NCBI GenBank assembly: GCA_019359125.1
Contig: JAHHHY010000008.1
Location: 248,001 to 312,000 of the forward strand
DNA length: 64,000 nt
Direction: 5' to 3'
From: Pleurocapsa minor GSE-CHR-MK 17-07R
GTDB taxonomy: Bacteria; Chloroflexota; Anaerolineae; Aggregatilineales; Phototrophicaceae
In this document: in pieces, positions 54,775-63,568 of the stretch
How the letters are laid out: every line of letters starts with the position of its first letter
Position numbering within the stretch: the first letter of the stretch is position 1
Position numbers and translations under genes: made by a program
Notes under the pieces: generated by a model
What the model was told of the DNA's origin: nothing
Database searches by the model: none
What the model saw: the letters and a program-made list of their open reading frames with translations, nothing else

Positions 54775-57207
54775 GTGAGTTCCCAGCAGGAATTTCCCGA
54801 AAAAGAGATCCGCGCACGGGGGGCGAAGCTGCTTTCCCCGGCTGCTGAGTATGCCCAGAAGATGGGCCACAACTATATTGGCACCGAGCATCTGTTTCTG
54901 GCGATGAGCAAGATCGATGACGGCGTGACCAGTCGTTTGCTGCGTCGTGCCGGGCTGGATCCGCGCGTGGTGCGCAGCGAAATCCGCAAGGAAATTGGCA
55001 TGGGCGAGGGCAGCCACGACGACGTGCTGCCGATTACGCCGCGGGCCGGCATCGTGCTGTCGATTGCGATGTTCTTTGCCGAGCGTGACGAGAGCGAAGA
55101 AATCGAGGAAGTGCATCTGCTGCTGGCGATGCTGCAGGAGGGCGAGGGCATCGCCATTCGCAAGATGGCCGAGATGGGCTTCAATGTCGATGCCTGGCTG
55201 ACGCATCTGCTGAATGAGGCCTATGAAAAAGACCTGGCGGGCGAGCCGCCGCCGGTGCTGGATGCCGCGCTGTTCAGCAATTTCGAGTATGACGAGCTGA
55301 TCTCTGAAGAATTGTTTCCGGAGCTGGAACGGGTGCGCCACACGGTCAAGCCGGGCAGCAGCGCGCCCACGCCGCTGCTGGATAAATACGGTCGTGACCT
55401 GATGCAGCAGGCTGCCGACGGCAAGATCGGCCCTGCCATCGCCCGCGAACGCGAAATCCGCGCTGTGGCCCGCACGCTGGCGCGCAGCAAAAAGAATAAT
55501 CCGCTGCTGCTGGGCGATGCCGGCGTCGGCAAGACCGCTGTGGTGGAGGGGCTGGCGTATGCGATTCATGCGGGCACAGCGCCAGAGCCGCTGCTGACGC
55601 GCCGCGTGGTGCAGCTTGAAATTGCCACGCTGGTGGCGGGCACCAGCCTGCGCGGCCAGTTTGAGGAACGGCTGATCGGCCTGCTGGAAGAGGCCAAGAA
55701 TGCCGGCAATATCATCCTGTTCATCGACGAGATTCACACCATCGTCGGCGCTGGAGACACCATCGACAGCAATCTGGATGCCGCCAATATCCTGAAGCCG
55801 GCGCTGGCACGCGGCGAGATCGTGTGCATCGGCGCGACCACCCATGCCGAATACCAGCGCGCCATCGCGCAGGACCCGGCGCTGGACCGGCGCTTCCGCC
55901 CGATTGATATCGAGGAGCCGTCGGTTGAAGACGCGCTCACGATTCTGGCGGGACAGCGCAAGCGGCTGGAAGATCATCACCACGTGACGATTCGCCCGGA
56001 GGCGCTGGAAGCTGCCGTGCGCATGAGCGTGCGCTACATGAGCGACCGCCGCCTGCCAGACAAGGCCATCGACCTGCTGGACGAGGCCTGCGCGCGCGTG
56101 GTCATCCGCACGATTTCGCCCGACGAGCCGCCCGGCCCGGTGGATGTGCGCGTGGAAAATGTCGCCGCCGTGCTGAGCGACTGGACTGGCATCCCCGTGC
56201 ATGACCTGACAAAGGACGAAAAACGCCGATTGTCTGAGCTTGAAGATGCGCTGCACAAGCGCGTCATCGGCCAGGACGAAGCGATTGCGGCGGTGGCATC
56301 GGCAGTCAAGACGGCCCGCGCTGGTCTGAACGACCCGAACCGGCCGATTGGCGTGTTCCTGTTCCTGGGCCCCAGCGGCGTCGGCAAGACCGAGCTGGCG
56401 CGCGCGCTGGCGAACTTCATGTTTGGCAGCGATGACGCCATGCTGCGCCTGGACATGAGCGAATTTCACGATGCGCACACGGTCGCCCGCCTGATTGGCG
56501 CGCCGCCCGGCTACAAAGACAGCAATCGCGGCGGCCAGCTTACCGACGGCCTGCGTCGGCGGCCGTACAGCGTGGTGCTGCTGGACGAAGTTGAGAAGGC
56601 CGCGCCGGAAGTCTTTGACATCTTCCTGCAGGTGTTTGACGAAGGCCGCCTGAGCGATGCCCACGGCGTCACCATTGATGCGCGCCACTCGGTCTTCATC
56701 ATGACCAGCAATATCGGCACCGAGGAGCACGGCAAACAGCTTGGCTTCACGCCCGGTGCCGAGCGACAGTATGATTACAGCGGGTATCTGAGCCGCTATT
56801 TCAGGCCGGAATTCATCAATCGTCTGGACGACGTGGTCACGTTCCGCTCGCTGGACAAATCGGTGCTAAGCGGGATTCTGGACCTGCAACTGGCGACGCT
56901 GCACGAGCGCCTGCGCGAACAGAAGCTGACGCTGGTGCTGGAAGACAGCGCCCGCGACCTGATCCTGCAAATGGGCCACGACCCGGTCAACGGCGCCCGC
57001 CCGCTGCGCCGCGCTGTCGAGCGCCTGCTCACGCGGCCGCTCAGCGCGCGCATCGTCGAGGATGCCTTCAGCCCCGGTGATCTGGTGGTCGCCAGCGCGG
57101 ACACGGCCAGCGGGCGGATCGTCTTTACTGCGCAGGCCGCCGGCACAGAGCCTTTGACTGGTGGCGCTGAGCCGCAGACGATTGTAACCCCCAGCGTAAA
57201 CGCGTAG
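54775..57207 (+). CDS. clpC: ClpC-type AAA+ unfoldase
   Basis: 810 aa from GTG 54775 (AGGA 7 nt upstream). The earlier ATG 54742 is upstream of the predicted transcript start. Clp-N double repeat (about 15-150), first AAA domain with GDAGVGKTA and ILFIDEIHT, then D2 with [18 protein letters not shown] and MTSNIGTE, and a D2-small end. The central coil is short (about 430-470 region), like ClpC rather than ClpB; a ClpP loop (LGF) occurs in [10 protein letters not shown]. It unfolds proteins for ClpP. Followed 15 bp later by a kinase-TPR gene. Confidence 0.93.
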   Translation: MSSQQEFPEKEIRARGAKLLSPAAEYAQKMGHNYIGTEHLFLAMSKIDDGVTSRLLRRAGLDPRVVRSEIRKEIGMGEGSHDDVLPITPRAGIVLSIAMFFAERDESEEIEEVHLLLAMLQEGEGIAIRKMAEMGFNVDAWLTHLLNEAYEKDLAGEPPPVLDAALFSNFEYDELISEELFPELERVRHTVKPGSSAPTPLLDKYGRDLMQQAADGKIGPAIAREREIRAVARTLARSKKNNPLLLGDAGVGKTAVVEGLAYAIHAGTAPEPLLTRRVVQLEIATLVAGTSLRGQFEERLIGLLEEAKNAGNIILFIDEIHTIVGAGDTIDSNLDAANILKPALARGEIVCIGATTHAEYQRAIAQDPALDRRFRPIDIEEPSVEDALTILAGQRKRLEDHHHVTIRPEALEAAVRMSVRYMSDRRLPDKAIDLLDEACARVVIRTISPDEPPGPVDVRVENVAAVLSDWTGIPVHDLTKDEKRRLSELEDALHKRVIGQDEAIAAVASAVKTARAGLNDPNRPIGVFLFLGPSGVGKTELARALANFMFGSDDAMLRLDMSEFHDAHTVARLIGAPPGYKDSNRGGQLTDGLRRRPYSVVLLDEVEKAAPEVFDIFLQVFDEGRLSDAHGVTIDARHSVFIMTSNIGTEEHGKQLGFTPGAERQYDYSGYLSRYFRPEFINRLDDVVTFRSLDKSVLSGILDLQLATLHERLREQKLTLVLEDSARDLILQMGHDPVNGARPLRRAVERLLTRPLSARIVEDAFSPGDLVVASADTASGRIVFTAQAAGTEPLTGGAEPQTIVTPSVNA

Positions 57208-57222
57208 GCCCGTGGAGAATTT

Positions 57223-60200
57223 ATGCCCCCGCTGACCGGTCGCCAGCCCCCCACTCTGAGCGAGCGCCAGACGGATGCGCTGTTTGCGCGCCGTCATCCG
57301 CTGGACGAACGTGATTTATTCGCCTGCGACGGCCTGCCGGAGATTCGCCAGCTGGGCCGCCTGGCGCTGCGCCTGACCGATGATACCGACCGCATGAATA
57401 CCTACTTTGCGATTGGCGACCTGTGCGCGGGTCGCACGGAGGGCATCGACGGCCGCCTGCTGATCTTCTACGTGGGTAAGACGCTGAACGCGTACCTGCG
57501 CGCCCATGGCGACGCCCCTGATTCGGTCAATCGCCGCGTGGCCGAGCGCGCCCGTGAGCAGTATGTAAGCTGGGTGATCGAGCACGCCTGCGAAGTGCCG
57601 TCCGGGCACAATATCTCGGCGGCGCTGTGGGCGTTTGCCGAATGGCGCGACACCACCGATGATCCGAATACCGAACCGTTTGCCGATAACGTGGCGCAGT
57701 TGCTGCGGCTGTTTTCGTATCGCGCTGCCCGGCCAAAAACGGGCTCTTTGCAGGATACGCTGGGTGACCCCGACGAGACGCATGTGGGCAGCCGGCTGGT
57801 GGACAGCATTGAAGTGCCGCCGGGCAGGCCGATCCCGCAGGCCGTCTCTGACGACGTGACCGGCGACACGATGGATGGTACCGACAGCGCCGACTTTGAC
57901 CCGCTGCAAAGCCTGGACGGGGCAGCGCCCCCCACGATTCCGCCGCCCTCACGCGATGCGTCGTGGCCAGGGGTGCAGCCGCCCCAGCAGACCGGCCAGC
58001 GCATCGAGCGCCTGCTGCACTCGCTGGTGCCCAGCACGATGGGCGATGCAGCCGACGAAGAAGCCGCACTGGCCAGCCTGGAGATTGAGGCCGGCCAGGA
58101 GCGCATCCTGGCGTCGCTGGCCACGCGCTCGCCGGATGCCGGAAACAGCCGCGATGGCATGTCTGGCGAGTATGCCGAAGGTGACCTGATCGCGGACCGC
58201 TATGAAGTCTCGCAGGTGCTGCTGGGCGGCATGGGCGTGGTGTATCTGTGCTATGACCGGCAGGAAGGCGCGCCGGTCGCGCTCAAGAGCTTCCAGAATC
58301 GCTTCCTGCTGAACGAAAAGGCGGTCGCCCGTTTCGAGCAGGAGGCGCTGACGTGGATTCGCCTGGAAAAGCACCGGCATGTGGTCAATGCTAAGCTGGT
58401 GCAGCGCTTTGGCTCGGCGCGCCCGTATATCCTGCTGGAACATATCAGCGGGCCGGAGGGGCTGGGCGCGGACCTGCGCAGCTGGATCGAACAGAAACGC
58501 GTCACGCCGGTGCAGTCGCTTTCATTCGGCCTGCACATCGCGCTGGGGATGCGGCATGCGCTGGAGCGCGTGCCCGGCCTGGTGCATCGTGACCTGAAGC
58601 CGGCCAATATCCTGGTCACGCACGACCATGTGGCCAAGGTGACCGACTTTGGGCTGGTGCGTTCGCTTGATTTTGAAGACATCACGCCGATGGATATGGC
58701 GATGGGGCGTGCGCGCACTGTCGATGGCAGGCTGACGCACATGGGCGCGATCATCGGCACCGCGCCCTATCTCTCGCCGGAGCAGTGCCGCTCGAATCGC
58801 GTGGATGCGCGCTCCGACATTTACGCTTTCGGCTGCACCATGTACGAAATGCTGACGGGGAAATTTGTCTTTCAGGCGCGCACGCTGGCCGCGTGGCTGC
58901 ATGCCCATCTGCATGAGGCACCCCCGCTGGAGTATTTGCAGCGCGCGGCAGATGGCATGCCCGACGGCCTGATTCCGCTGATTCTGGGCTGCCTGGAAAA
59001 AGACCCGGCCAACCGCCCGCAGTCGTGGGGCGAAATTGCCGACAGCGTGGCCGGGCTGATCGAACAGGCGACCGGCCTGCCGCCCGTCATGGAAATTACC
59101 GGCCCGGCGCTGGAAGCCAGCGAACTGATGGACAAGGCCTACAGCCTGACCGAGCTTGGTCACTGTGATGAGGCGCTGGTCGCCTATGACCGGGCGCTGG
59201 AGCTCGACCCGGAAAATGCCTGGATGTGGGCGCGCAAGGCCCGCACGCTGCGCCTGCTGCGCCGCTATGACGATGCGCTGGCCTGCTGCGAACAGGCGCT
59301 GGCATATAACCCGCGCTTTGCCTTCGCCTGGAAAGGGCGCGGCATCGTGCTGGAGCGCATGGGCAGGCGCGACGATGCCCTGGAAAGCTTCCGTTCGGCC
59401 TCGCTGTTTGACCCGTATGACGCGTGGAACTATTACAACCAGGCGGGCGTGCTGCTGGCGATGGGGCGCTTTGATGATGCGCTCGTGCAGCTTGAGACTG
59501 CCCTGGTGATGAACGAGAATCATGTCGAGAGCCTGGCCCGCCGCGGGCAGATCTACCGCATGCTGCAAATGTATCCCGAAGCAGCCGAGGCCTACGAGAA
59601 AGCGGTCGCGCTCAATCCGAATTTTGGCTGGGCGCAGAATGGGCTGGGCCAGACCTACCGCGCGCTGGGCAGGCTGAGCGATGCCATCACCAGCTTCAAA
59701 CGGGCGGTGCGCACGTCCTCGCGCGAGACCTGGTACTGGTATAACCTGGCCGACGCGCTGACCGAAGCTGGCAAGTATGACGAGGCGCTGGCCCCGGCCC
59801 AGGAAGCGGTGCGTCTGGACCCGGCCAACAGCCTGGCGTGGGCCAAGCTGGGGCAGATATTCCGCTATCTGAAACGCTATTCCGAGGCGCTGGTCGCCTA
59901 TCAGAAATCGCTGACAATCCAGCCGGATCATGCCTGGGCGCAGAATGGCTTCGGCATCGTGCTGGAGCGTCTGGAGCAGTATGACGACGCGCTGGAGGCC
60001 TATCGCCGTGCTGCGGCGCTTTCGCCGAATGACCCGTCATATGCCTACAACATGGGCAATATGCTGTTTCTGCTGTCGCGCTATGACGAGGCAGCCGAGG
60101 TGCTGTCGGCTACCGTCGAGCGGCATACCGGCCATGCCAACAGCTGGGCGCGGCTGGGCAATACCTACCGCGTGCTGAATCGCCTGAGCGATGCCGAGCG

Positions 60201-61410
60201 CGCGCTTCAGCATGCCGTCACGCTGCAACCAGAGAATGTGTGGGCGTGGGGCGAGCTGGGCAGCGTGTATGCGGCGCAGGGGCGTGATAAAGATGCCCGC
60301 GAAGCCTTTGCGCGGGCGGGCCAGCATGAGGTGCAGACCGCGCAGGAACTGCACACCCAGGCGAAGAAAATGCTCTCGTCGGGCATGGGCGATGAGGCCG
60401 CATCTGTCTTGCAGGATGCGCTGGAACAGTATCCGCGCAATGCCGCGCTGTGGGCGCTGTATGGCGAGACGCTGCGCACGCTGGGCCGGCTGGAAGAGGC
60501 GGTGAGCGCACTGAGCCAGGCGCAGGAAATCGAGCCGACGAGCGCGCAGCTGCGCAAGGCGCTCGGCCAGACGCTGGTCGCGCTGGATCGGTCGAATGAT
60601 GCGCTGGAGGCCTTCCGCGAGGCGACACGACTGGCCCCGAATGATGCCTGGGCGTGGTTTGACCTGGGCAATACGCTGCTGGCGATGGATCGCACGCACG
60701 AGGCGATTCCGCCGCTGGAGCAGTCCGCCCGGCTGGATGACACGCAGGCCATCCTGTGGTCGAAGCTGGGGCAGGCCTACCGCAAGCAGGAACGCCTGCC
60801 CGATGCGCTGACCGCCTATGACCGCGCGCTGTCGCTCAATCCGGCCTCGGCATGGTCATGGAACGGGCGCGGGCTGACGCTGGAGGCGATGGGTCGGCGC
60901 GAGGAAGCGCTGGCCAGCTATGAGCGCGCCCTCCAGGAAGATGCCAGCATCCCGTGGAACCATAACAACCTGATCGACCTGCTGACCAACATGAACCTGA
61001 TCGCACGGGCAGTCGAAGCGTCTGACCGCGCTGTGGAAACCCTGCCGGAGGAAGCCTCGATCTGGTCGCGGCGCGGGCTGGCCTATCGCCGGGCGGGCAA
61101 CCTGCGCGAGGCGCAGAACAGCTACGAACAGGCCATCGACCTGGATAACGCCAATGGCGGCGCGTGGAACGGCCTGGGCATGGTGCATCTGGTGCAGAAC
61201 CTGTATGACGAGGCGGCCAGCGCGTTTGAAATGGCCACGCGCACCGCGCCGCATGTCGCCTGGTACTGGCGCAATCTGGGCGACTCGCTCGATATGCTGC
61301 AGGATTATGACGCTGCTGCTGCGGCGTTTGAGCAGGCATTGGCCATCGACCCGCACCATATCGCCACCCAGCGCAAGCTGGAACGCATGCGCAGCATGCT
61401 CGACGATTAG
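57223..61410 (+). CDS. Ser/Thr protein kinase with many TPRs
   Basis: 1395 aa. Residues 1-320 are a poorly known N-terminal part (a helical block to about 165, then a Pro/Thr-rich linker). The Hanks-type kinase spans about 322-610: GGMGVVY (glycine loop), VALKSF Lys near 351, HRDLKPAN near 454, DFG near 473, APYLSPEQC near 512. From about 625 to the end, some 22 TPR-like units (for example EALVAYDRALELDPENAWMW, DALAAYQKSL) follow. Cytosolic, no helix anchor. It lies 15 bp after clpC, implying co-expression and perhaps control of the Clp machinery or another stress response (inference). Confidence 0.92.
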   Translation: MPPLTGRQPPTLSERQTDALFARRHPLDERDLFACDGLPEIRQLGRLALRLTDDTDRMNTYFAIGDLCAGRTEGIDGRLLIFYVGKTLNAYLRAHGDAPDSVNRRVAERAREQYVSWVIEHACEVPSGHNISAALWAFAEWRDTTDDPNTEPFADNVAQLLRLFSYRAARPKTGSLQDTLGDPDETHVGSRLVDSIEVPPGRPIPQAVSDDVTGDTMDGTDSADFDPLQSLDGAAPPTIPPPSRDASWPGVQPPQQTGQRIERLLHSLVPSTMGDAADEEAALASLEIEAGQERILASLATRSPDAGNSRDGMSGEYAEGDLIADRYEVSQVLLGGMGVVYLCYDRQEGAPVALKSFQNRFLLNEKAVARFEQEALTWIRLEKHRHVVNAKLVQRFGSARPYILLEHISGPEGLGADLRSWIEQKRVTPVQSLSFGLHIALGMRHALERVPGLVHRDLKPANILVTHDHVAKVTDFGLVRSLDFEDITPMDMAMGRARTVDGRLTHMGAIIGTAPYLSPEQCRSNRVDARSDIYAFGCTMYEMLTGKFVFQARTLAAWLHAHLHEAPPLEYLQRAADGMPDGLIPLILGCLEKDPANRPQSWGEIADSVAGLIEQATGLPPVMEITGPALEASELMDKAYSLTELGHCDEALVAYDRALELDPENAWMWARKARTLRLLRRYDDALACCEQALAYNPRFAFAWKGRGIVLERMGRRDDALESFRSASLFDPYDAWNYYNQAGVLLAMGRFDDALVQLETALVMNENHVESLARRGQIYRMLQMYPEAAEAYEKAVALNPNFGWAQNGLGQTYRALGRLSDAITSFKRAVRTSSRETWYWYNLADALTEAGKYDEALAPAQEAVRLDPANSLAWAKLGQIFRYLKRYSEALVAYQKSLTIQPDHAWAQNGFGIVLERLEQYDDALEAYRRAAALSPNDPSYAYNMGNMLFLLSRYDEAAEVLSATVERHTGHANSWARLGNTYRVLNRLSDAERALQHAVTLQPENVWAWGELGSVYAAQGRDKDAREAFARAGQHEVQTAQELHTQAKKMLSSGMGDEAASVLQDALEQYPRNAALWALYGETLRTLGRLEEAVSALSQAQEIEPTSAQLRKALGQTLVALDRSNDALEAFREATRLAPNDAWAWFDLGNTLLAMDRTHEAIPPLEQSARLDDTQAILWSKLGQAYRKQERLPDALTAYDRALSLNPASAWSWNGRGLTLEAMGRREEALASYERALQEDASIPWNHNNLIDLLTNMNLIARAVEASDRAVETLPEEASIWSRRGLAYRRAGNLREAQNSYEQAIDLDNANGGAWNGLGMVHLVQNLYDEAASAFEMATRTAPHVAWYWRNLGDSLDMLQDYDAAAAAFEQALAIDPHHIATQRKLERMRSMLDD

Positions 61411-61434
61411 GGCAGAGGGGTGCCCTGCAATGAT

Positions 61435-61469
61435 AACGGGGATGCAGCCTTCACTGGCGCATCCCCGTT
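61435..61469 (+). terminator. Terminator after clpC-kinase operon
   Basis: AACGGGGATGC (61435-61445) pairs with GCATCCCCGTT (61459-61469), followed by TGTGTG, about 25 bp after the stop. The rest of the 306 bp gap to the next gene shows no ORF, only a promoter near 61659. Confidence 0.7.
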
Positions 61470-61658
61470 TGTGTGTCTGTTGCCTGTCTGATTTGCCTGG
61501 GCCTGCGAACTGCAACTATGCGCTGCTCAGGCCTGCAAAAAGCGGCTTTAACGCGCACCAGCGGGCATGTTAAGCATGCTGGATGCCCACTATGACCCAT
61601 TATGGACATTCTGACCCTACCTGAACCATTAAAAGTTGTTAAAATGAATGTTGGGTAC

Positions 61659-61687
61659 TTGACACGTCAAAAAGCCCATGTTAGTCT
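61659..61687 (+). promoter_or_regulatory. Promoter of the HTH gene with overlapping dyad
   Basis: TTGACA (61659-61664) and TAGTCT (61682-61687), spacing 17. TTGAC-AC-GTCAA (61659-61670) is an inverted repeat covering the -35 box, a possible operator for the HTH protein. Confidence 0.55.
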
Positions 61688-61716
61688 GTATCCTGATAGT
61701 GGAAGGTTTGCGTCCG

Positions 61717-61935
61717 ATGTCAACAACTCTGAAGCCAACAATCAAGTCGGGAGCTGTGTATTCCCGACAGGAAGCTGCTGAAGCTCTGGGCATTAGCCTG
61801 AGCACGCTGAAGCGGCTGGTGAAGAATGGGCATCTGCGTGTGAGCAAACCTGCAGGAATGCGCCGGGTGTTTATCACCGGTGAAAGCATCCTGGCCATGC
61901 TCGATAATACCACGGTAGTGGAGCGAGGTGCCTAG
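61717..61935 (+). CDS. Excisionase-like MerR/HTH DNA-binding protein
   Basis: 72 aa from ATG 61717 (GGAAGG upstream); the ATG at 61678 lies before the predicted transcript start. SRQEAAEALGISLSTLKRLVKNGHLRVSKPAGMRRVFITGESILAML is a winged-helix of the excisionase/HTH_17 class: helix pair, then a wing with RRVFI. Such proteins help recombination directionality or regulate small modules. It overlaps or adjoins a small ORF of unknown role. First gene in a 2.3 kb run of tiny genes. Confidence 0.85.
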   Translation: MSTTLKPTIKSGAVYSRQEAAEALGISLSTLKRLVKNGHLRVSKPAGMRRVFITGESILAMLDNTTVVERGA

Positions 61936-61939
61936 ACCT

Positions 61940-62167
61940 ATGATTCGGTTATTCGTCCGTCACGCTGTTTCAGCAGCCAACCCAGGTTTCGATGGGCGTA
62001 TTGCGCCTATCGCCCAGACCAGTGGGTTTGGCAGTGCGAACGCCCTCCTGGGTGCGTCGTACATGCTGGATGGTGTGCGCTTCCCCATCGCGGGTTGCGT
62101 GGACGCGCCGGTCGAAGGTGGCAAAGCAGGGCAATCTCATACGCGGAGGTCGTGTCTCTACGGATAA
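61940..62167 (+). CDS. Small hypothetical ORF
   Basis: 75 aa, 4 bp after the HTH stop codon, from ATG 61940 with GAGG 12 nt upstream; a GTG at 61928 overlaps the HTH gene. Composition is odd (VSAANPGFDGRIAPIAQTSGFGSANALLGASYML) and no domain is recognised. It ends 30 bp before the perfect terminator. Could be real and coupled to the HTH gene or a chance ORF. Confidence 0.35.
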   Translation: MIRLFVRHAVSAANPGFDGRIAPIAQTSGFGSANALLGASYMLDGVRFPIAGCVDAPVEGGKAGQSHTRRSCLYG

Positions 62168-62197
62168 CGACAACCCAGCCTGAAGTTACAGGTTTGC

Positions 62198-62239
62198 AAA
62201 GCGCGTGAGATTGTAAGGTTCAATCTCACGCGCTTTTTG
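62198..62239 (+). terminator. Very strong terminator
   Basis: A perfect 16 bp stem (62198-62213 with 62221-62236), 7 nt loop, and TTG then TTTCG. It closes the HTH unit and stands 36 bp before the next small gene. Confidence 0.88.
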
Positions 62240-62274
62240 TTTCGACAAGTTTTTGGCAAGGATGTTTAACAACC

Positions 62275-62526
62275 ATGACGCAGAAACTCACCCTGCTCTT
62301 CAATGAAGCCCGACTGTCAGGCCTGGTGGATTCGCTCGATGACCTGCACACGGCAATTAGTGAAGGGCGTACGCGGCAGGTGACCAGCCTGACCGACGCA
62401 GAACTGACTGGCTGGCTGTACGAACTGGTGTACCTGGCCACCGAGGCAATTTCCGAAATATCACACCAGCAGCAGCAAAGCGAAGCCGCGCCGCTGCAGG
62501 TGGTCCCGAAGTCCGAAGCGTCGTAG
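62275..62526 (+). CDS. Small hypothetical protein
   Basis: 83 aa. Helix-rich with an acidic profile: LFNEARLSGLVDSLDDLHTAISEGRTRQVTSLTDAELTGWLYELVYLATEAISEI, then QQQQ and an alanine end. The fold could be a small helical bundle. No recognised family. ATG 62275, AAGGA 12 nt upstream. It lies after the strong terminator, so it starts its own unit, and may share a transcript with the 55-aa genes. Confidence 0.6.
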   Translation: MTQKLTLLFNEARLSGLVDSLDDLHTAISEGRTRQVTSLTDAELTGWLYELVYLATEAISEISHQQQQSEAAPLQVVPKSEAS

Positions 62527-62654
62527 ACAACGACGCAGCAACGGGGGAGAGGCGGTCCGGACGCCGAATCCCGACAAGCGGTACATGAGCGCCGACCGTT
62601 GAGTTTTCCGAAGATGAACAGCCGCGCAGATGCGGCCAGAAAGAAGCAGTAACC

Positions 62655-62822
62655 ATGAACGTGTCATTCGATAACCGCCAGCACATGAAGCAGCACGCGC
62701 TGCGCCAGGCAGAGCTGGAACGCGTCGTCCGCAGTGCGCGACTGGCCAAAGAGGCCACCGCCCGCAGCACGCGCCGCAGCCCGCTGGCATCGTTGGTCCG
62801 ACTGGTCGCCATGTTCCTGTAA
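62655..62822 (+). CDS. 55-aa small protein, QHMK family (copy 1)
   Basis: 55 aa: MNVSFDNRQHMKQHALRQAE, then LERVVRSARLAKEATARSTR and RSPLASLVRLVAMFL. It is too short for common length cut-offs. The helix is basic and amphipathic and ends in a hydrophobic stretch (ASLVRLVAMFL). Copy 2 lies 77 bp downstream with the same length and pattern. The ribosome site is modest (AGAAAGAAG). Confidence 0.65.
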   Translation: MNVSFDNRQHMKQHALRQAELERVVRSARLAKEATARSTRRSPLASLVRLVAMFL

Positions 62823-62899
62823 AGGAACTGACGACCCCCAACATTTACCAAATACGACATCTGAACGCCGATGCATTCGGCAGAAAAACAGGAAACATC

Positions 62900-63067
62900 A
62901 TGTTCGTCGAAACGAACTACTACCAGCACATGAAGCACCACGGCGACAAACAGCGCGAGCTCGAACGCATCGTGCGCGAAGAGCGCCTCGCCAGACAGGC
63001 ATCATGGCGGCAGACCGGCCGCAATCAGTGGCAGAAAATAACGCGTTTCCTCAGCTTGTTCCTGTGA
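62900..63067 (+). CDS. 55-aa small protein, QHMK family (copy 2)
   Basis: 55 aa: MFVETNYYQHMKHHGDKQRE, LERIVREERLARQASWRQTG, RNQWQKITRFLSLFL. Aligned with copy 1, YQHMKxH, xQ-x-ELERIVRxxRLA and a C-terminal F-L-S-L-F-L stretch are kept. AGGA 8 nt upstream of ATG 62900. Both genes are exactly 168 bp. Their shared design suggests a membrane-binding or RNA-binding peptide; role unknown. Confidence 0.7.
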   Translation: MFVETNYYQHMKHHGDKQRELERIVREERLARQASWRQTGRNQWQKITRFLSLFL

Positions 63068-63098
63068 TTCGGGCATGTCGCCAGAGAGGAAGCAGCAC

Positions 63099-63221
63099 AT
63101 GAACGAGAGCAGCGCGTACGCAGGCACGCAGCCAGACGCACCAGGAGCCGAGCAATCGTCTACCGCATCGCCCACCAGGCGCCCCACACTTCTGATTATC
63201 GGAGGTTGTGGGCGCCGGTAG
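63099..63221 (+). CDS. 40-aa ORF
   Basis: 40 aa: MNESSAYAGTQPDAPGAEQS, STASPTRRPTLLIIGGCGRR. AGAGAGGA lies 9-16 nt upstream. It follows copy 2 by 31 bp. No similarity to the 55-aa pair and low complexity, so it is weakly supported; the strong stem at 63204-63231 begins inside its last codons. Confidence 0.4.
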   Translation: MNESSAYAGTQPDAPGAEQSSTASPTRRPTLLIIGGCGRR

Positions 63222-63231
63222 GCCCACAACC
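63204..63231. terminator. Stem at the end of the small-gene run
   Basis: A perfect 10 bp stem: GGTTGTGGGC (63204-63213) with GCCCACAACC (63222-63231). ACTTCTGA (63188-63195) and TCAGAAGT (63239-63246) add an outer stem. No T tract, so it is a stable dyad rather than a clear terminator. Confidence 0.5.
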
Positions 63232-63379
63232 TTGAACGTCAGAAGTTTCGAAACAGGCAAAACGCAAGACCGACTGAGATGTATTGTGATGTAGTGCAGA
63301 GTTGTTTTCCCCCGACCGCGCGTGTGCCCCGCACACGATAGACCAGTGGATCCGGCAGTATCATGAGTCATGAACGTCG

Positions 63380-63410
63380 GGGCGCGGGAAAATTTCCTGC
63401 GCCCTTTGGT
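63380..63410. terminator. Hairpin with short T-rich tail
   Basis: GGGCGCGGG (63380-63388) pairs with CCTGCGCCC (63396-63404), one G-U pair, extended by AA/TT, and TTTGGTTGT follows. In the roughly 350 bp between 63222 and 63568 I see this, the promoter below, and no supported gene. Confidence 0.5.
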
Positions 63411-63471
63411 TGTCCCCGACGAGGCTGACTTAACAGTCGTTGAAACTACCATTAAGTGTTGTACGAATTTA

Positions 63472-63531
63472 CTGCCAACAGACAAAATCCTGAGTATACT
63501 TTGAACAGGGTTGTGTGATTCTTCACACAAC
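63472..63531 (+). promoter_or_regulatory. Promoter and 5' hairpin of the HNH gene
   Basis: TATACT at 63495-63500 with CTGCCA 17 bp upstream (63472-63477). Just after the predicted start is a perfect stem, GTTGTGTGA (63510-63518) with TCACACAAC (63523-63531), so the message would begin with a hairpin, as also predicted for the FKBP gene. Confidence 0.5.
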
Positions 63532-63568
63532 GGCAAAAATGAACGTTCACTAGCTGTGAGGTATCGTT

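Noticed and set aside
54724-56730. 668 aa ORF on the minus strand
   Set aside because: It is exactly antisense to clpC, which has clear AAA+ motifs. High-GC third positions leave the opposite strand open; its His/Arg-rich composition is typical of such shadows.
61970-62173. 67 aa minus-strand ORF
   Set aside because: No ribosome site, antisense to the run between the HTH gene and the terminator, and no similarity.
63051-63536. 161 aa minus-strand ORF
   Set aside because: It runs through several hairpins and promoter-like sequence and has no ribosome site or recognisable domain.
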